NCBI GenBank assembly: GCA_903873775.1
Contig: CAIQPR010000048.1
Span: forward strand, 1-46,989
Direction of reading: 5' to 3'
From: an uncultured Actinomycetes bacterium
GTDB lineage: Bacteria; Actinomycetota; Acidimicrobiia; Acidimicrobiales; RAAP-2
Length of the DNA stretch: 46,989 nt
Positions 40,299 to 46,989 of this stretch are shown in pieces. Numbering within the stretch: the stretch's first letter is position 1; the number at the start of each line of letters is the position of its first letter. Below the pieces are notes generated by a model. The model was not told where the DNA came from, made no database searches, and saw only the letters and a list, made by a program, of their open reading frames with translations. The position numbers were made by a program, and so were the translations under genes.

Positions 40299-42485
40299 TT
40301 ATGACACGACGACGGTCGCCGCCGGGAAGGTCACGCCGTCAATCGTGACCGTGACCTTGTAGCTACCGGCCTTGGGCGCCGCCAACTTCACAGTGTCGGT
40401 GCCCGCGGCGCTCGTCGTGGTCGACGAGGAATCCCCGTTGGTCACCGAAATCGCCACCGACGTCTTGGGCAGCGCGTTCGCAATCGCCACGGTGAACGAC
40501 GTGCCGTGCTTCACCTTCGGGGTCACGACAATGCTCGGTGCGTACACCTTCGCCGTGGTCGTCTTCTTCCCGGCGGTGAAGGTCAACGAGTACACGCCGA
40601 CCTTCGCAACACTCGTGGTGAACACGTACTGACCAAAGGCGTTGGTAACGCCCGAGAGGGTTCCCGTCGTCGTCTTCAGCGACACCTTGGTCCCCGCGGC
40701 CACGCCGTAGAGCAGCACACCAAAGCTTTTGCCCGTCTGCACCACCGGGTTGAGGGCCAGAGCACTCACCGAGGACGCACTGTCGGCGTACACCGTCGTG
40801 GCGAGCGTGCCCGGCGTGGAGTTACCCACGAGGTTGGTCGCCACCACAGACACCTTGTATCCCACGGTCGATACGAGGCCCGACACTGTGGCGGACGTTC
40901 CGGAGACCGTCGCCGTGACAGGGGTGGCCCCACCAGTGACGGTCACGGTGTAGCCGGTGATGCTCGCCCCACCAGTTGAGCTGGGCGCCGTCCAAGACAC
41001 CGCCAGCGAGCCGTTCGACGGCGTGACCGCAATGTTCGTGGGCGCACTCGGCGTCGTCGCGGGGGTCACCGACGAGGACGGAGCGGAGGATGCCCCGGCC
41101 CCGTTGGCGTTCGTGGCGCTCACCGTAAAGGTGTACGACGTGCCGTTGGTCAGCCCCGTCACCGTGGTCGACGTGGCCGTCGCGCCGGTGACGAACTTCG
41201 TGGCGCCACCCGGCGACACGGTCACCGTGTAGCCGGTAATCGTGGATCCCTCATTGGAGGGGTCGGTCCATGTGATCGTGGCGGACGCGTTGCCGGCGGT
41301 CACGTTCGTGATGCTCGGAGCGTCGGGCACCGTGGAGGGCGTGACGGCGCTGGAGGCCGAGGACGGGGCCGAGGTGCCGATGCCGTTCGTCGCGGTCACC
41401 GTGAAGGTGTACGCGACACCGTTCGTGAGACCGGTCACAGTGCCTTGCGTGGCCGAGGCGCCCGTGACGTTCACGAACGCTCCCCCGGGACTCGCCGTCA
41501 CCGTGTAGGACGAAATCGCGGAGTTGCCGTCGTTGACGGGATCGCTCCAGGACACCGTCGCCTGCGCGTTGCCCGCCACCGCGGTCACGTTGGTGGGCGC
41601 GTTGGGCACCGTTTGGGCCGGGTTGATCGTGAGTGAGGCCGTACCCGTCGATCCCGCAACCGCCAGGAACGGTGTGGGCGTGAAGACGGCACTCAGGGAA
41701 TCATCACCCACCGGCAGGGCCGTCGTGATGTAGGTCGCTTGGCCGTTCACGACCGTCTGCGGCGCACCGAGGTTGGTGGAACCCACCTCGAACTGGACCG
41801 TGCCACTTTCCGCGGGCGACACCGTCGCCGTCAGGGTGACGGACGTCCCCACGGTCTGAGCCGTCGAGGGTGAGGTCGTCAGCGTGGTCTGCGTGGACGT
41901 CAGTGGCGGTGTCGGGTAGACGACCTGCCACGTGGAACCGGTGACCTGGATGTCAGCCGCGTCGTAGGTGCTCACAAAGGGCAGTCCCGGACCCGAGGTC
42001 TTCAGGCGCAGAACGTAGAGGTTCGCGTATCCGTCGGCGCTCGTGTCGTTGTTGGGGTATTCGGTGATGTAGTCCGAGAGCGCGAGATCGCTCGTGGCGC
42101 CACTCACGACCGGCGCGGTGGCCGTGGCGAGTGCACCGGGGGCTGACGTGTTGGGAAACACCGTCGAGCTCGAGATCTCGGCACCACTCCACAGCGCCGG
42201 GTCCTTGCCGAACACGGGGGTGTAGGCGAACAGCGTGGCCTTGGTGTCGCCACTACGCAGCGTGGCGCCACCTTCGACGTAGGTCGCGAACGGCGCCGTC
42301 AAGGAGCCGCCCGTGATCTGTTGTCCCGCGGCGTTATAGAAGGTAAGACCGCCCTGGGATGCCGCGAGCGGCTCCCACGGTGGCGTCGTGGCGGCGGCGG
42401 CGACGCCGGCCACACCCACCACCGACGCGCCCGTGATCGCGGCAACGACCACAGCACCGGTGAGGGATCGAATGAGATTCTTCAT
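40299..42485 (-). CDS. Secreted Ig-like / fibronectin type III protein with Pst-shared N-terminal domain
   Basis: 728 residues. Signal peptide (1-31), then a domain at 38-190 shared with the first Pst-operon protein (NAAGQQITGGS, LFAYTP, LWSGAEISSS, IQVTGSTW). Next a bacterial Ig-like domain (about 195-295, TSVTLTATVSPAESGTVQFE), then three fibronectin type III repeats (about 297-570) marked by TVTGLTNGVAYTFTVTATN and TVTGLTNGTSYTFTVSATN. A C-terminal beta-rich part follows (KSFGVLLYGVAAGTKVS). No membrane anchor or sorting motif at the end (FPAATVVVS). Likely a released or loosely bound surface protein. Confidence 0.85.
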   Translation of the reverse strand: MKNLIRSLTGAVVVAAITGASVVGVAGVAAAATTPPWEPLAASQGGLTFYNAAGQQITGGSLTAPFATYVEGGATLRSGDTKATLFAYTPVFGKDPALWSGAEISSSTVFPNTSAPGALATATAPVVSGATSDLALSDYITEYPNNDTSADGYANLYVLRLKTSGPGLPFVSTYDAADIQVTGSTWQVVYPTPPLTSTQTTLTTSPSTAQTVGTSVTLTATVSPAESGTVQFEVGSTNLGAPQTVVNGQATYITTALPVGDDSLSAVFTPTPFLAVAGSTGTASLTINPAQTVPNAPTNVTAVAGNAQATVSWSDPVNDGNSAISSYTVTASPGGAFVNVTGASATQGTVTGLTNGVAYTFTVTATNGIGTSAPSSASSAVTPSTVPDAPSITNVTAGNASATITWTDPSNEGSTITGYTVTVSPGGATKFVTGATATSTTVTGLTNGTSYTFTVSATNANGAGASSAPSSSVTPATTPSAPTNIAVTPSNGSLAVSWTAPSSTGGASITGYTVTVTGGATPVTATVSGTSATVSGLVSTVGYKVSVVATNLVGNSTPGTLATTVYADSASSVSALALNPVVQTGKSFGVLLYGVAAGTKVSLKTTTGTLSGVTNAFGQYVFTTSVAKVGVYSLTFTAGKKTTTAKVYAPSIVVTPKVKHGTSFTVAIANALPKTSVAISVTNGDSSSTTTSAAGTDTVKLAAPKAGSYKVTVTIDGVTFPAATVVVS

Positions 42486-42548
42486 CAGAAAGTTCCAATC
42501 AGGTTGAAGTTGTACGTAGGTGAAACGTCGTAAGAAGCGGGCCGCACA

Positions 42549-42587
42549 CCGCGTGGCGCGAACGAAAACTCTTCACGCGCCACGCGG
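42549..42587 (-). terminator. Hairpin after the second PstS-like gene
   Basis: CCGCGTGGCGCG (42549-42560) pairs with CGCGCCACGCGG (42576-42587), 12 pairs around a 15-base loop, 19 bases beyond the stop of the PstS-like gene and before the fibronectin-III gene. No long T-run, but the stem is strong. Confidence 0.7.
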
Positions 42588-42605
42588 GTGAGCGTCCCTC
42601 GCAAC

Positions 42606-43772
42606 TCAGGAGTTCACGTCTCCGAGGTCGGCGTAGAACGGGGTGACACCCGACGCGGCAATCAGCGCCTGGCCCTCGGCCGTGGCGAAGAAGGGCGTGA
42701 GGCCTCCGGGATTCGAGAACAGCGTCTGCACCCAGTTCAGCGAGCTGCCCGGTTCAATCACCGTCGTGCTGGCGGCGTCACTCTCACGGAAGATCACGTA
42801 GTCCGCGATTGCTGACGAGTAAGAGGCGGCCGCGTCCGGTGCGGTGGCCGTCAGCAACTTGACGCCCGCCGACACGGCGGTCTTGCCACCGGGGAAGGCG
42901 GTCGCCGGGTTGTGGAAGTAATTGTCGTTCCACAATCCGAGTCGGGCCTGGGAGAACGGGGCAATCGCGTCCGCCGGCGTCGTCGCGCTCGTGATGGCCG
43001 AGGGGTCGTTCTGCTCGACGGTCAGCACGTTGGTGGCGAGCACCGGGGTGACGTTGTTATTGGCCGTCTTCAGGTCCGCGAGGAACGTCTTGTAGATCGT
43101 CGACGTGGACGGCGGGATCAACGGAATGATGGTGTCCGACGATCCACCGGAGTTACCCGGCAACTGGTTCCACTTGGTGTAGACACCCGTGTAGATCCCG
43201 AGGAGCTCGGCGATCGAGAGACCTGACGGCGCATTCGTGGTTGAGGCCGCCGCAATCTGCACCGCGTCCTTGCCGATCTCCACGACGTGGAGGTAGCCCC
43301 ACTTGTTGTTCGACGCCGTCGTCTGCTGCGCGGCCGTCGGCTTCGAGGACGAGAAGATGAAGTTGATCGTCTCGGTGGCGCCGGTGTCGGCGAGCAGAGC
43401 CGACAGCGCCGCACCACTGCTGCTGACGCGCTGGACGGGGTAGGTCCCCGCGCGCAGTACGTCCGTCGGGTTCAGCGGAATCGGCGAGGCTTCGGTGGAC
43501 CCGTTCGCGTACGCCGAACGACCATTGGCGTCCGCGGTGGCGTTGAAGGTCACGAGTCGATTAATCGGCGTCGACGTGTTGAATCCCGCGTCGCCGTTGT
43601 AGTCGCCATCAGCGCCGAATTGCAGCGCGTACTGCGCGGTGTCACCACCGACACCCACGACGTCACCCGGCTGCGGGGCGTAGTCGGCGAAGGCACTCGC
43701 GGCGAGGCCGAGAGTCGTGCCCGTGGCCACAAGGCTCACGAGACCGATTCGAATTGCAGACCTCTTTTTCAC
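42606..43772 (-). CDS. Second PstS-like substrate-binding protein, secreted
   Basis: 388 residues from GTG 43772, with AAGGG six bases before it. Signal peptide MKKRSAIRIGLVSLVATGTT to about ASAFA. The body follows the PBP-like PstS fold: VGVGGDTAQYALQFGADGD at the N-terminus, YPVQRVSSSGAALSALLAD, IYTGVYTKWNQLPG (the lobe-hinge pattern seen in PstS), then SQARLGLWND and the end TAEGQALIAASGVTPFYAD. No lipobox and no C-terminal anchor, so it should be free or bound through another protein. The ligand may be phosphate or an organic phosphate; not certain. Confidence 0.82.
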   Translation of the reverse strand: MKKRSAIRIGLVSLVATGTTLGLAASAFADYAPQPGDVVGVGGDTAQYALQFGADGDYNGDAGFNTSTPINRLVTFNATADANGRSAYANGSTEASPIPLNPTDVLRAGTYPVQRVSSSGAALSALLADTGATETINFIFSSSKPTAAQQTTASNNKWGYLHVVEIGKDAVQIAAASTTNAPSGLSIAELLGIYTGVYTKWNQLPGNSGGSSDTIIPLIPPSTSTIYKTFLADLKTANNNVTPVLATNVLTVEQNDPSAITSATTPADAIAPFSQARLGLWNDNYFHNPATAFPGGKTAVSAGVKLLTATAPDAAASYSSAIADYVIFRESDAASTTVIEPGSSLNWVQTLFSNPGGLTPFFATAEGQALIAASGVTPFYADLGDVNS

Positions 43773-43799
43773 AAGGTTCCCTTCCTCACGTTGTGATCA

Positions 43800-43855
43800 C
43801 CACGCGACGCATCGTCGTGGCGTTTCTCTAATTCCTAGTAACATAATGGAATTAG
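43800..43855. promoter_or_regulatory. 5' leader hairpin and AT-rich inverted repeat upstream of the second PstS-like gene
   Basis: Two structures. A bulged stem at 43800-43820 (CCACG and CGTGG outer, ACG/CGT inner) lies near the ribosome site. A perfect CTAATTCC-N12-GGAATTAG repeat (arms 43828-43835 and 43848-43855) lies further out. The AT-rich repeat resembles in kind the one upstream of the Pst operon but not in sequence. Confidence 0.5.
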
Positions 43856-43862
43856 TCATATA

Positions 43863-43898
43863 CGTCAACGATTGCGGCAAAACGTCATGATTTCGTCA
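43863..43898 (-). promoter_or_regulatory. Repeated TGACG words, possible Pho-box-like site
   Basis: Minus-strand TGACG occurs at 43898-43894, 43887-43883 and 43867-43863. The first pair is 11 bases apart (ATGACGAAATC then ATGACGTTTTG), the period used by PhoB/OmpR-type regulators. The third is 20 bases on. The setting before a PstS-like gene supports phosphate control, but only one clean 11-base step is present. The remainder of 43773-44032 shows no gene. Confidence 0.35.
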
Positions 43899-44032
43899 TA
43901 GACCAATAAAAAACGGGACTATTTCCACGACGTGATGCCGAGAGCGCGAGAGAAGAAGAGGTGCGCGGCCTCATAATCTAGCAATGCACTTGTGATTAGA
44001 CGCGCCACGAACGCGCCTCGACGGCCAGGCGT

Positions 44033-44302
44033 CTACGGCTTGCCCGTGCGTTCGCGATGGGCGCAACCGGGCCAACAGCACGGCCGGCGCAGACCGTCTT
44101 CGAGCTCCTCTTGCGTACGGCGAATGCGACGGGCCCGGGTGACGTCTTGTTTGGCGTCTTCGACCCAGCAGATGAATTCGTTGCGCGCGAGAGGCGTGAT
44201 GTCGCACCACCGTTCGCGCGCCACGTCATTAACGAGGAGGGCCTGACGAAGATCCTTGGGCAACTTGTGCACTACCCCACCGGGAATACGTGTCGTACTC
44301 AC
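44033..44302 (-). CDS. Small YdeI/OmpD-associated-type protein
   Basis: 89 residues. The core matches the short C-terminal domain called YdeI or OmpD-associated: LPKDLRQALLVNDVARERW, ITPLARNEFICWVEDAKQ, TRARRIRRTQEELEDGL, followed by a cysteine pair PCCWPGCAH. The molecular role of this domain is not established. GTG 44302 is preferred over GTG 44311 because TATCGT sits seven bases before it. No signal peptide. Confidence 0.72.
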   Translation of the reverse strand: MSTTRIPGGVVHKLPKDLRQALLVNDVARERWCDITPLARNEFICWVEDAKQDVTRARRIRRTQEELEDGLRRPCCWPGCAHRERTGKP

Positions 44303-44309
44303 GAGGGCC

Positions 44310-44315
44310 ACGATA
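44310..44315 (-). promoter_or_regulatory. Leaderless -10 element of the YdeI-type gene
   Basis: Minus-strand TATCGT (44315-44310), seven bases, then GTG 44302; no ribosome site upstream. Confidence 0.45.
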
Positions 44316-44368
44316 CTTCGCTGCGACGAGATGGTGGCGCGCAGAACCTGACCCGTGACGGAGGTGGG

Positions 44369-45634
44369 TTAGAAGAAGATGCGGAGATCCTCGTAGATCC
44401 CGAAAAGAATGTCCTTGCTGACCGCGGTGTTCCCCGAGAGGTGGTTAATGATCGTGGCGTACACGCTGCGGAAGTCGACCGTCGGCACAAGAGCGTCATC
44501 CAAACGAGCGGACGGGTGCGTATCGGGCTGCTCACCGTAGAGCCCGCCCTTGACCTTGGGTCCAATCAGCACGTCGGTCCCGGCCTGACCGTGGTCGCAG
44601 CCCCCCGACGCGTTTGATGTTTGTTGACGTCCGAACTCGCTGCTCATGTAGATGAAGACGTCATTCGCGCGCGGCGAACCTTCGAGGGCCGCGAAAAAGG
44701 CTTCGAGGGCAGCGTCCAATTGGCCGAACAGCGTGGATTCCGCGTCCGATTCGCCCCCGTGGGTGTCGAAACCGTCGTAGCTCACCACGTAGGTCTGACT
44801 CGGAATCCCGGCGGTAATCATCATGGCGGCCTGCGCCAATTGCTGCGCGACGGTGTTGTTATCGAAGGTCCCGGCCATGGTGTCGTTCCACGTATTGAAC
44901 ACGGTGCTCTGCGCCTGGAACGTGTCCGACAGGCTGATTTCGGCCGCGTGCGTCGCGCTCGCGGTGGGCCATGCGGGTGCGGACATGGCCTGCCACTCGG
45001 TCAACCACGAGTCCTGCCACTGCCAGTCCACGTCGAAGGTGAAGTACTGAATGTCGGGCACGCTCAGCACGGACGTGTTCGCCCCCACGAGCGCCGGGTG
45101 CACGCCGACGGTGGAAATGGACGCGAAGGGGTTGTTCGGCGAGACCATGTCATTGAAGCGTCCGAGCCACCCGGTGCCGACGGACCCCGAGAAGCTCGCG
45201 ACCTGCCGGTACCGCATGGAGGCGAAGTGGGAGAAGTCGTGCATGACGTTCTCTCCGGGTCCCCGCACGAAGGCGACGTCGCCCTTTGTGGCGTAGCGCG
45301 ACGCCGTCCAGGACAACGACGGGTGCAGGGCGTAGGAGGTGCCGGGCAGGGCGAGGAGTTGGTCCTCCGGTATCGCCACGCCCCCGTGACCTTGATTTTG
45401 GTCGTAGTACCAAGGATCGTTCGGACTGATCAGCATGTTGGCGGCGTCGTTGCCGCCCTGCAGGTCGATGAGAATCACGATGGGCGTCCCGGGCGGTAAC
45501 GAGGCGTGGGCGTTAGCGGTCGCTCCGGCGACATCCGCGAACGGAGAGAGCAGGTCCACCCCAAAGCGGCCGCCGGCTGCGACCACCGCGAGAGCGCCAC
45601 TGCGGGTGAGAAATGTACGACGGTCCATGGTCAT
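44369..45634 (-). CDS. DUF1501 protein with Tat signal, alkaline-phosphatase-superfamily-like
   Basis: 421 residues. N-terminal Tat signal DRRTFLTRSGALAVVAAGG (twin Arg, then FL), so it is exported folded, probably with a metal bound. DUF1501 blocks: VILIDLQGGNDAANMLIS, YDGFDTHGGESD, IYMSSEFGRQQ and GGCDHGQAGTDVLIG. The Asp/His motifs look like metal ligands; Pfam places DUF1501 in the alkaline phosphatase clan as I recall. It starts eleven bases after the DUF1800 stop. No enzyme activity is proven for the family. Confidence 0.9.
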   Translation of the reverse strand: MTMDRRTFLTRSGALAVVAAGGRFGVDLLSPFADVAGATANAHASLPPGTPIVILIDLQGGNDAANMLISPNDPWYYDQNQGHGGVAIPEDQLLALPGTSYALHPSLSWTASRYATKGDVAFVRGPGENVMHDFSHFASMRYRQVASFSGSVGTGWLGRFNDMVSPNNPFASISTVGVHPALVGANTSVLSVPDIQYFTFDVDWQWQDSWLTEWQAMSAPAWPTASATHAAEISLSDTFQAQSTVFNTWNDTMAGTFDNNTVAQQLAQAAMMITAGIPSQTYVVSYDGFDTHGGESDAESTLFGQLDAALEAFFAALEGSPRANDVFIYMSSEFGRQQTSNASGGCDHGQAGTDVLIGPKVKGGLYGEQPDTHPSARLDDALVPTVDFRSVYATIINHLSGNTAVSKDILFGIYEDLRIFF

Positions 45635-45644
45635 GGCATCTCCC

Positions 45645-46985
45645 CTAACACGTCATGAACTCGGGCGACACGAGCACGAGGGCCAGCAGACCCGCCGCCC
45701 GTTGCGGATTCCAAGGTCCCGCCTGCACGTAGCGGGTCAGGGCGTTGAGCGTCGTGCCACTCACGGTGCTGAGTCCACACAACCGCACTGCCTGAGACGG
45801 CGCGGTGAGTCGCGTGGCCACGTCCATTAGTTCAATCACGCGACCATTCGGGTTCGTCAGCGCCGCGTTGGCGTAGTCCTGAACGACCGACCCCCACGCC
45901 ATAGTCACCCCGGAGTTCAGCCAGATCCGCCCGGCCGGCCACCCGGACACATTCGGTGGATAGAAAGGGTGCTGATTCATGAAGGTGCTCATCTGCCACC
46001 CGTAATCCGTGCCGAGGAGCGAAAAACCCATGGCCCGCGCGCCGGAGATCATCAATTCCACGGGCGTCTTGACCTTGGAGGAGATAACGGCCGGCGAGAG
46101 GAAGGTGGGCGATGTCACGATCGCGGTGACGACGGCTCGCACATTGCCGGTCGTGCCCCAGAGGGTCCCGAGTTGTTCGAGAGTGGCGACACTCGGATTG
46201 AGACCGGTGAGCTCGCGGTAGAGGCGGGCAGGGACAAAGTACTTATAGGCAGGGTGCGCGCTCACGGCGGCGATCACCTTCCCGAGGCCGGCGTTGCCGT
46301 GATTCACACCGAAGAACGTCTTGGAGCCGCTGTCGAACTGTGTCGGATCAAAAGAAATGGTGTCAGAGTTCCAGTCGTACGTGTATCCCGTGAGTGCCCG
46401 GGCGATCGCGACCACGTCGTTCTGTGTGTAGTTGACCGCGCCCGTGACCTGGTTCTTGAGACCCAGGGAGAACAATTCCATGAGTTCGCGCGCGTAGTTC
46501 TGGTTCGGGTGCTCCGCGGCGTTCTCGTCACCGTTCAAGTACTGCATCATCGCGGTCGTCGTCGCGGTGTCGCGCAGAAGTTGTGTGTAGGAACCCATGG
46601 GATTCGCACGGAGTCGGGCGATGTACGTGGTGTAGTCCTGGAACTGGATGGAACCCTGCAATCCGACAACGACCACACCTTGCAGGATCCACGCGAGACG
46701 TTCCTGGAGTGGATTCGGCGAGGTGGCCATGAGATTCATCTGCTGACCGAGGTAGGTCACCTGGCCCTGCCACGTTGTGTCCTTGGTGAAGCCCCACTGC
46801 GTCGGAGTTGTGGTCTTGCGCGTCAGGAGATCATTGATGAGCGCGGTGGTGCCCACCTTTACGCCGTGGTCTAAATCTGCGGCGGTGGGGCCAAAACCCA
46901 GGCGACGCCATATGTGCGCCACTTGGCTTTCGACCACCGCTGCGGACGGTCCCTTTGCTGTGTGCACTGCAAAGCGTGTCACCAT
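45645..46985 (-). CDS. DUF1800 protein (start near the window edge)
   Basis: 446 residues as seen. DUF1800 pattern: VAHIWRRLGFGPTAADLDHG at the N-terminus, ENYARELMELFSLG in the form QNYARELMELFSLG, VVAIARALTGYTY, KYFVPARLYRELTG, and PPNVSGWPAGRIWLNS near the end. DUF1800 and DUF1501 genes are regularly paired in many bacteria, and the function is unknown. ATG 46985 is four bases from the edge with no stop before it, so a longer N-terminus, perhaps with a signal peptide, is possible. Confidence 0.88.
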   Translation of the reverse strand: MVTRFAVHTAKGPSAAVVESQVAHIWRRLGFGPTAADLDHGVKVGTTALINDLLTRKTTTPTQWGFTKDTTWQGQVTYLGQQMNLMATSPNPLQERLAWILQGVVVVGLQGSIQFQDYTTYIARLRANPMGSYTQLLRDTATTTAMMQYLNGDENAAEHPNQNYARELMELFSLGLKNQVTGAVNYTQNDVVAIARALTGYTYDWNSDTISFDPTQFDSGSKTFFGVNHGNAGLGKVIAAVSAHPAYKYFVPARLYRELTGLNPSVATLEQLGTLWGTTGNVRAVVTAIVTSPTFLSPAVISSKVKTPVELMISGARAMGFSLLGTDYGWQMSTFMNQHPFYPPNVSGWPAGRIWLNSGVTMAWGSVVQDYANAALTNPNGRVIELMDVATRLTAPSQAVRLCGLSTVSGTTLNALTRYVQAGPWNPQRAAGLLALVLVSPEFMTC

Positions 46986-46989
46986 GAGC

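Noticed and set aside
1..46989. tRNA, rRNA, transposase, integrase or phage genes
   Set aside because: No cloverleaf-like sequence with CCA-end features, no rRNA blocks, and no recombinase motifs were noticed on reading; a tRNA or covariance-model scan would be needed to exclude short RNAs fully.

Overview
The window is about 47 kb of GC-rich, densely coding bacterial DNA. It carries 43 protein-coding genes (one clearly cut by the left edge, one starting at the right edge), no recognisable rRNA, tRNA, CRISPR array or insertion sequence, and no gene-free gap longer than about 260 bases. Gene content points to an actinobacterium, probably in or near the class Acidimicrobiia. The reasons are an F420-type luciferase-like oxidoreductase, a class-E-like sortase fold, an actinobacterial nucleoside-catabolism cluster, GTG starts, many 1-4 base stop/start overlaps, and repeated leaderless promoters. 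The class assignment is inference.

Positions 1-10.8 kb are a nucleoside catabolism island. It holds pseudouridine catabolism (pseudouridine kinase-like PfkB protein, PsuG), a cytidine deaminase / thymidine phosphorylase / adenosine deaminase stretch on the plus strand, and a facing five-gene minus-strand operon. That operon runs deoC, aldehyde dehydrogenase, truncated aldehyde dehydrogenase-like protein, purine nucleoside phosphorylase and a phosphosugar mutase. Together they would deaminate nucleosides, split off the base, isomerise (deoxy)ribose-1-phosphate to the 5-phosphate, cleave deoxyribose-5-phosphate, and oxidise the acetaldehyde. A TetR regulator sits just upstream of deoC. A complete BmpA-type nucleoside ABC transporter lies at 23.7-29.2 kb.

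Positions 10.9-15.3 kb hold a DUF2156 protein and a three-gene operon: beta-ureidopropionase, dihydropyrimidinase and an F420-type LLM oxidoreductase. This looks like reductive pyrimidine degradation with an unusual candidate redox enzyme. Positions 15.4-18.4 kb are a coupled four-gene operon encoding three double-domain YbjQ-like proteins and a small partner. From 18.4 to 23.6 kb lie assorted single genes: a PH-like protein, a membrane-anchored cysteine-rich protein, an unknown, an isochorismatase-like hydrolase, a membrane glycosyltransferase and a DUF1254 protein. An NTF2-like protein and an HSL-family esterase follow the transporter.

Positions 31.2-47 kb are a surface/phosphate region read on the minus strand. 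Seven genes coupled by 1-4 base overlaps encode a stalked surface protein, PstB, PstC, PstA, a PstS with a C-terminal membrane anchor, an 866-residue stalked surface protein, and a sortase-fold protein that has lost its catalytic His, Cys and Arg. Upstream are a secreted Ig/fibronectin-III protein sharing a new domain with the first operon protein, a second PstS-like protein, a small YdeI-type protein, and a DUF1501/DUF1800 pair. This Pst-linked, membrane-anchored surface assembly with a dead sortase is the best candidate for an undescribed system. The truncated aldehyde dehydrogenase, the LLM-linked pyrimidine operon and the YbjQ triplet come next.
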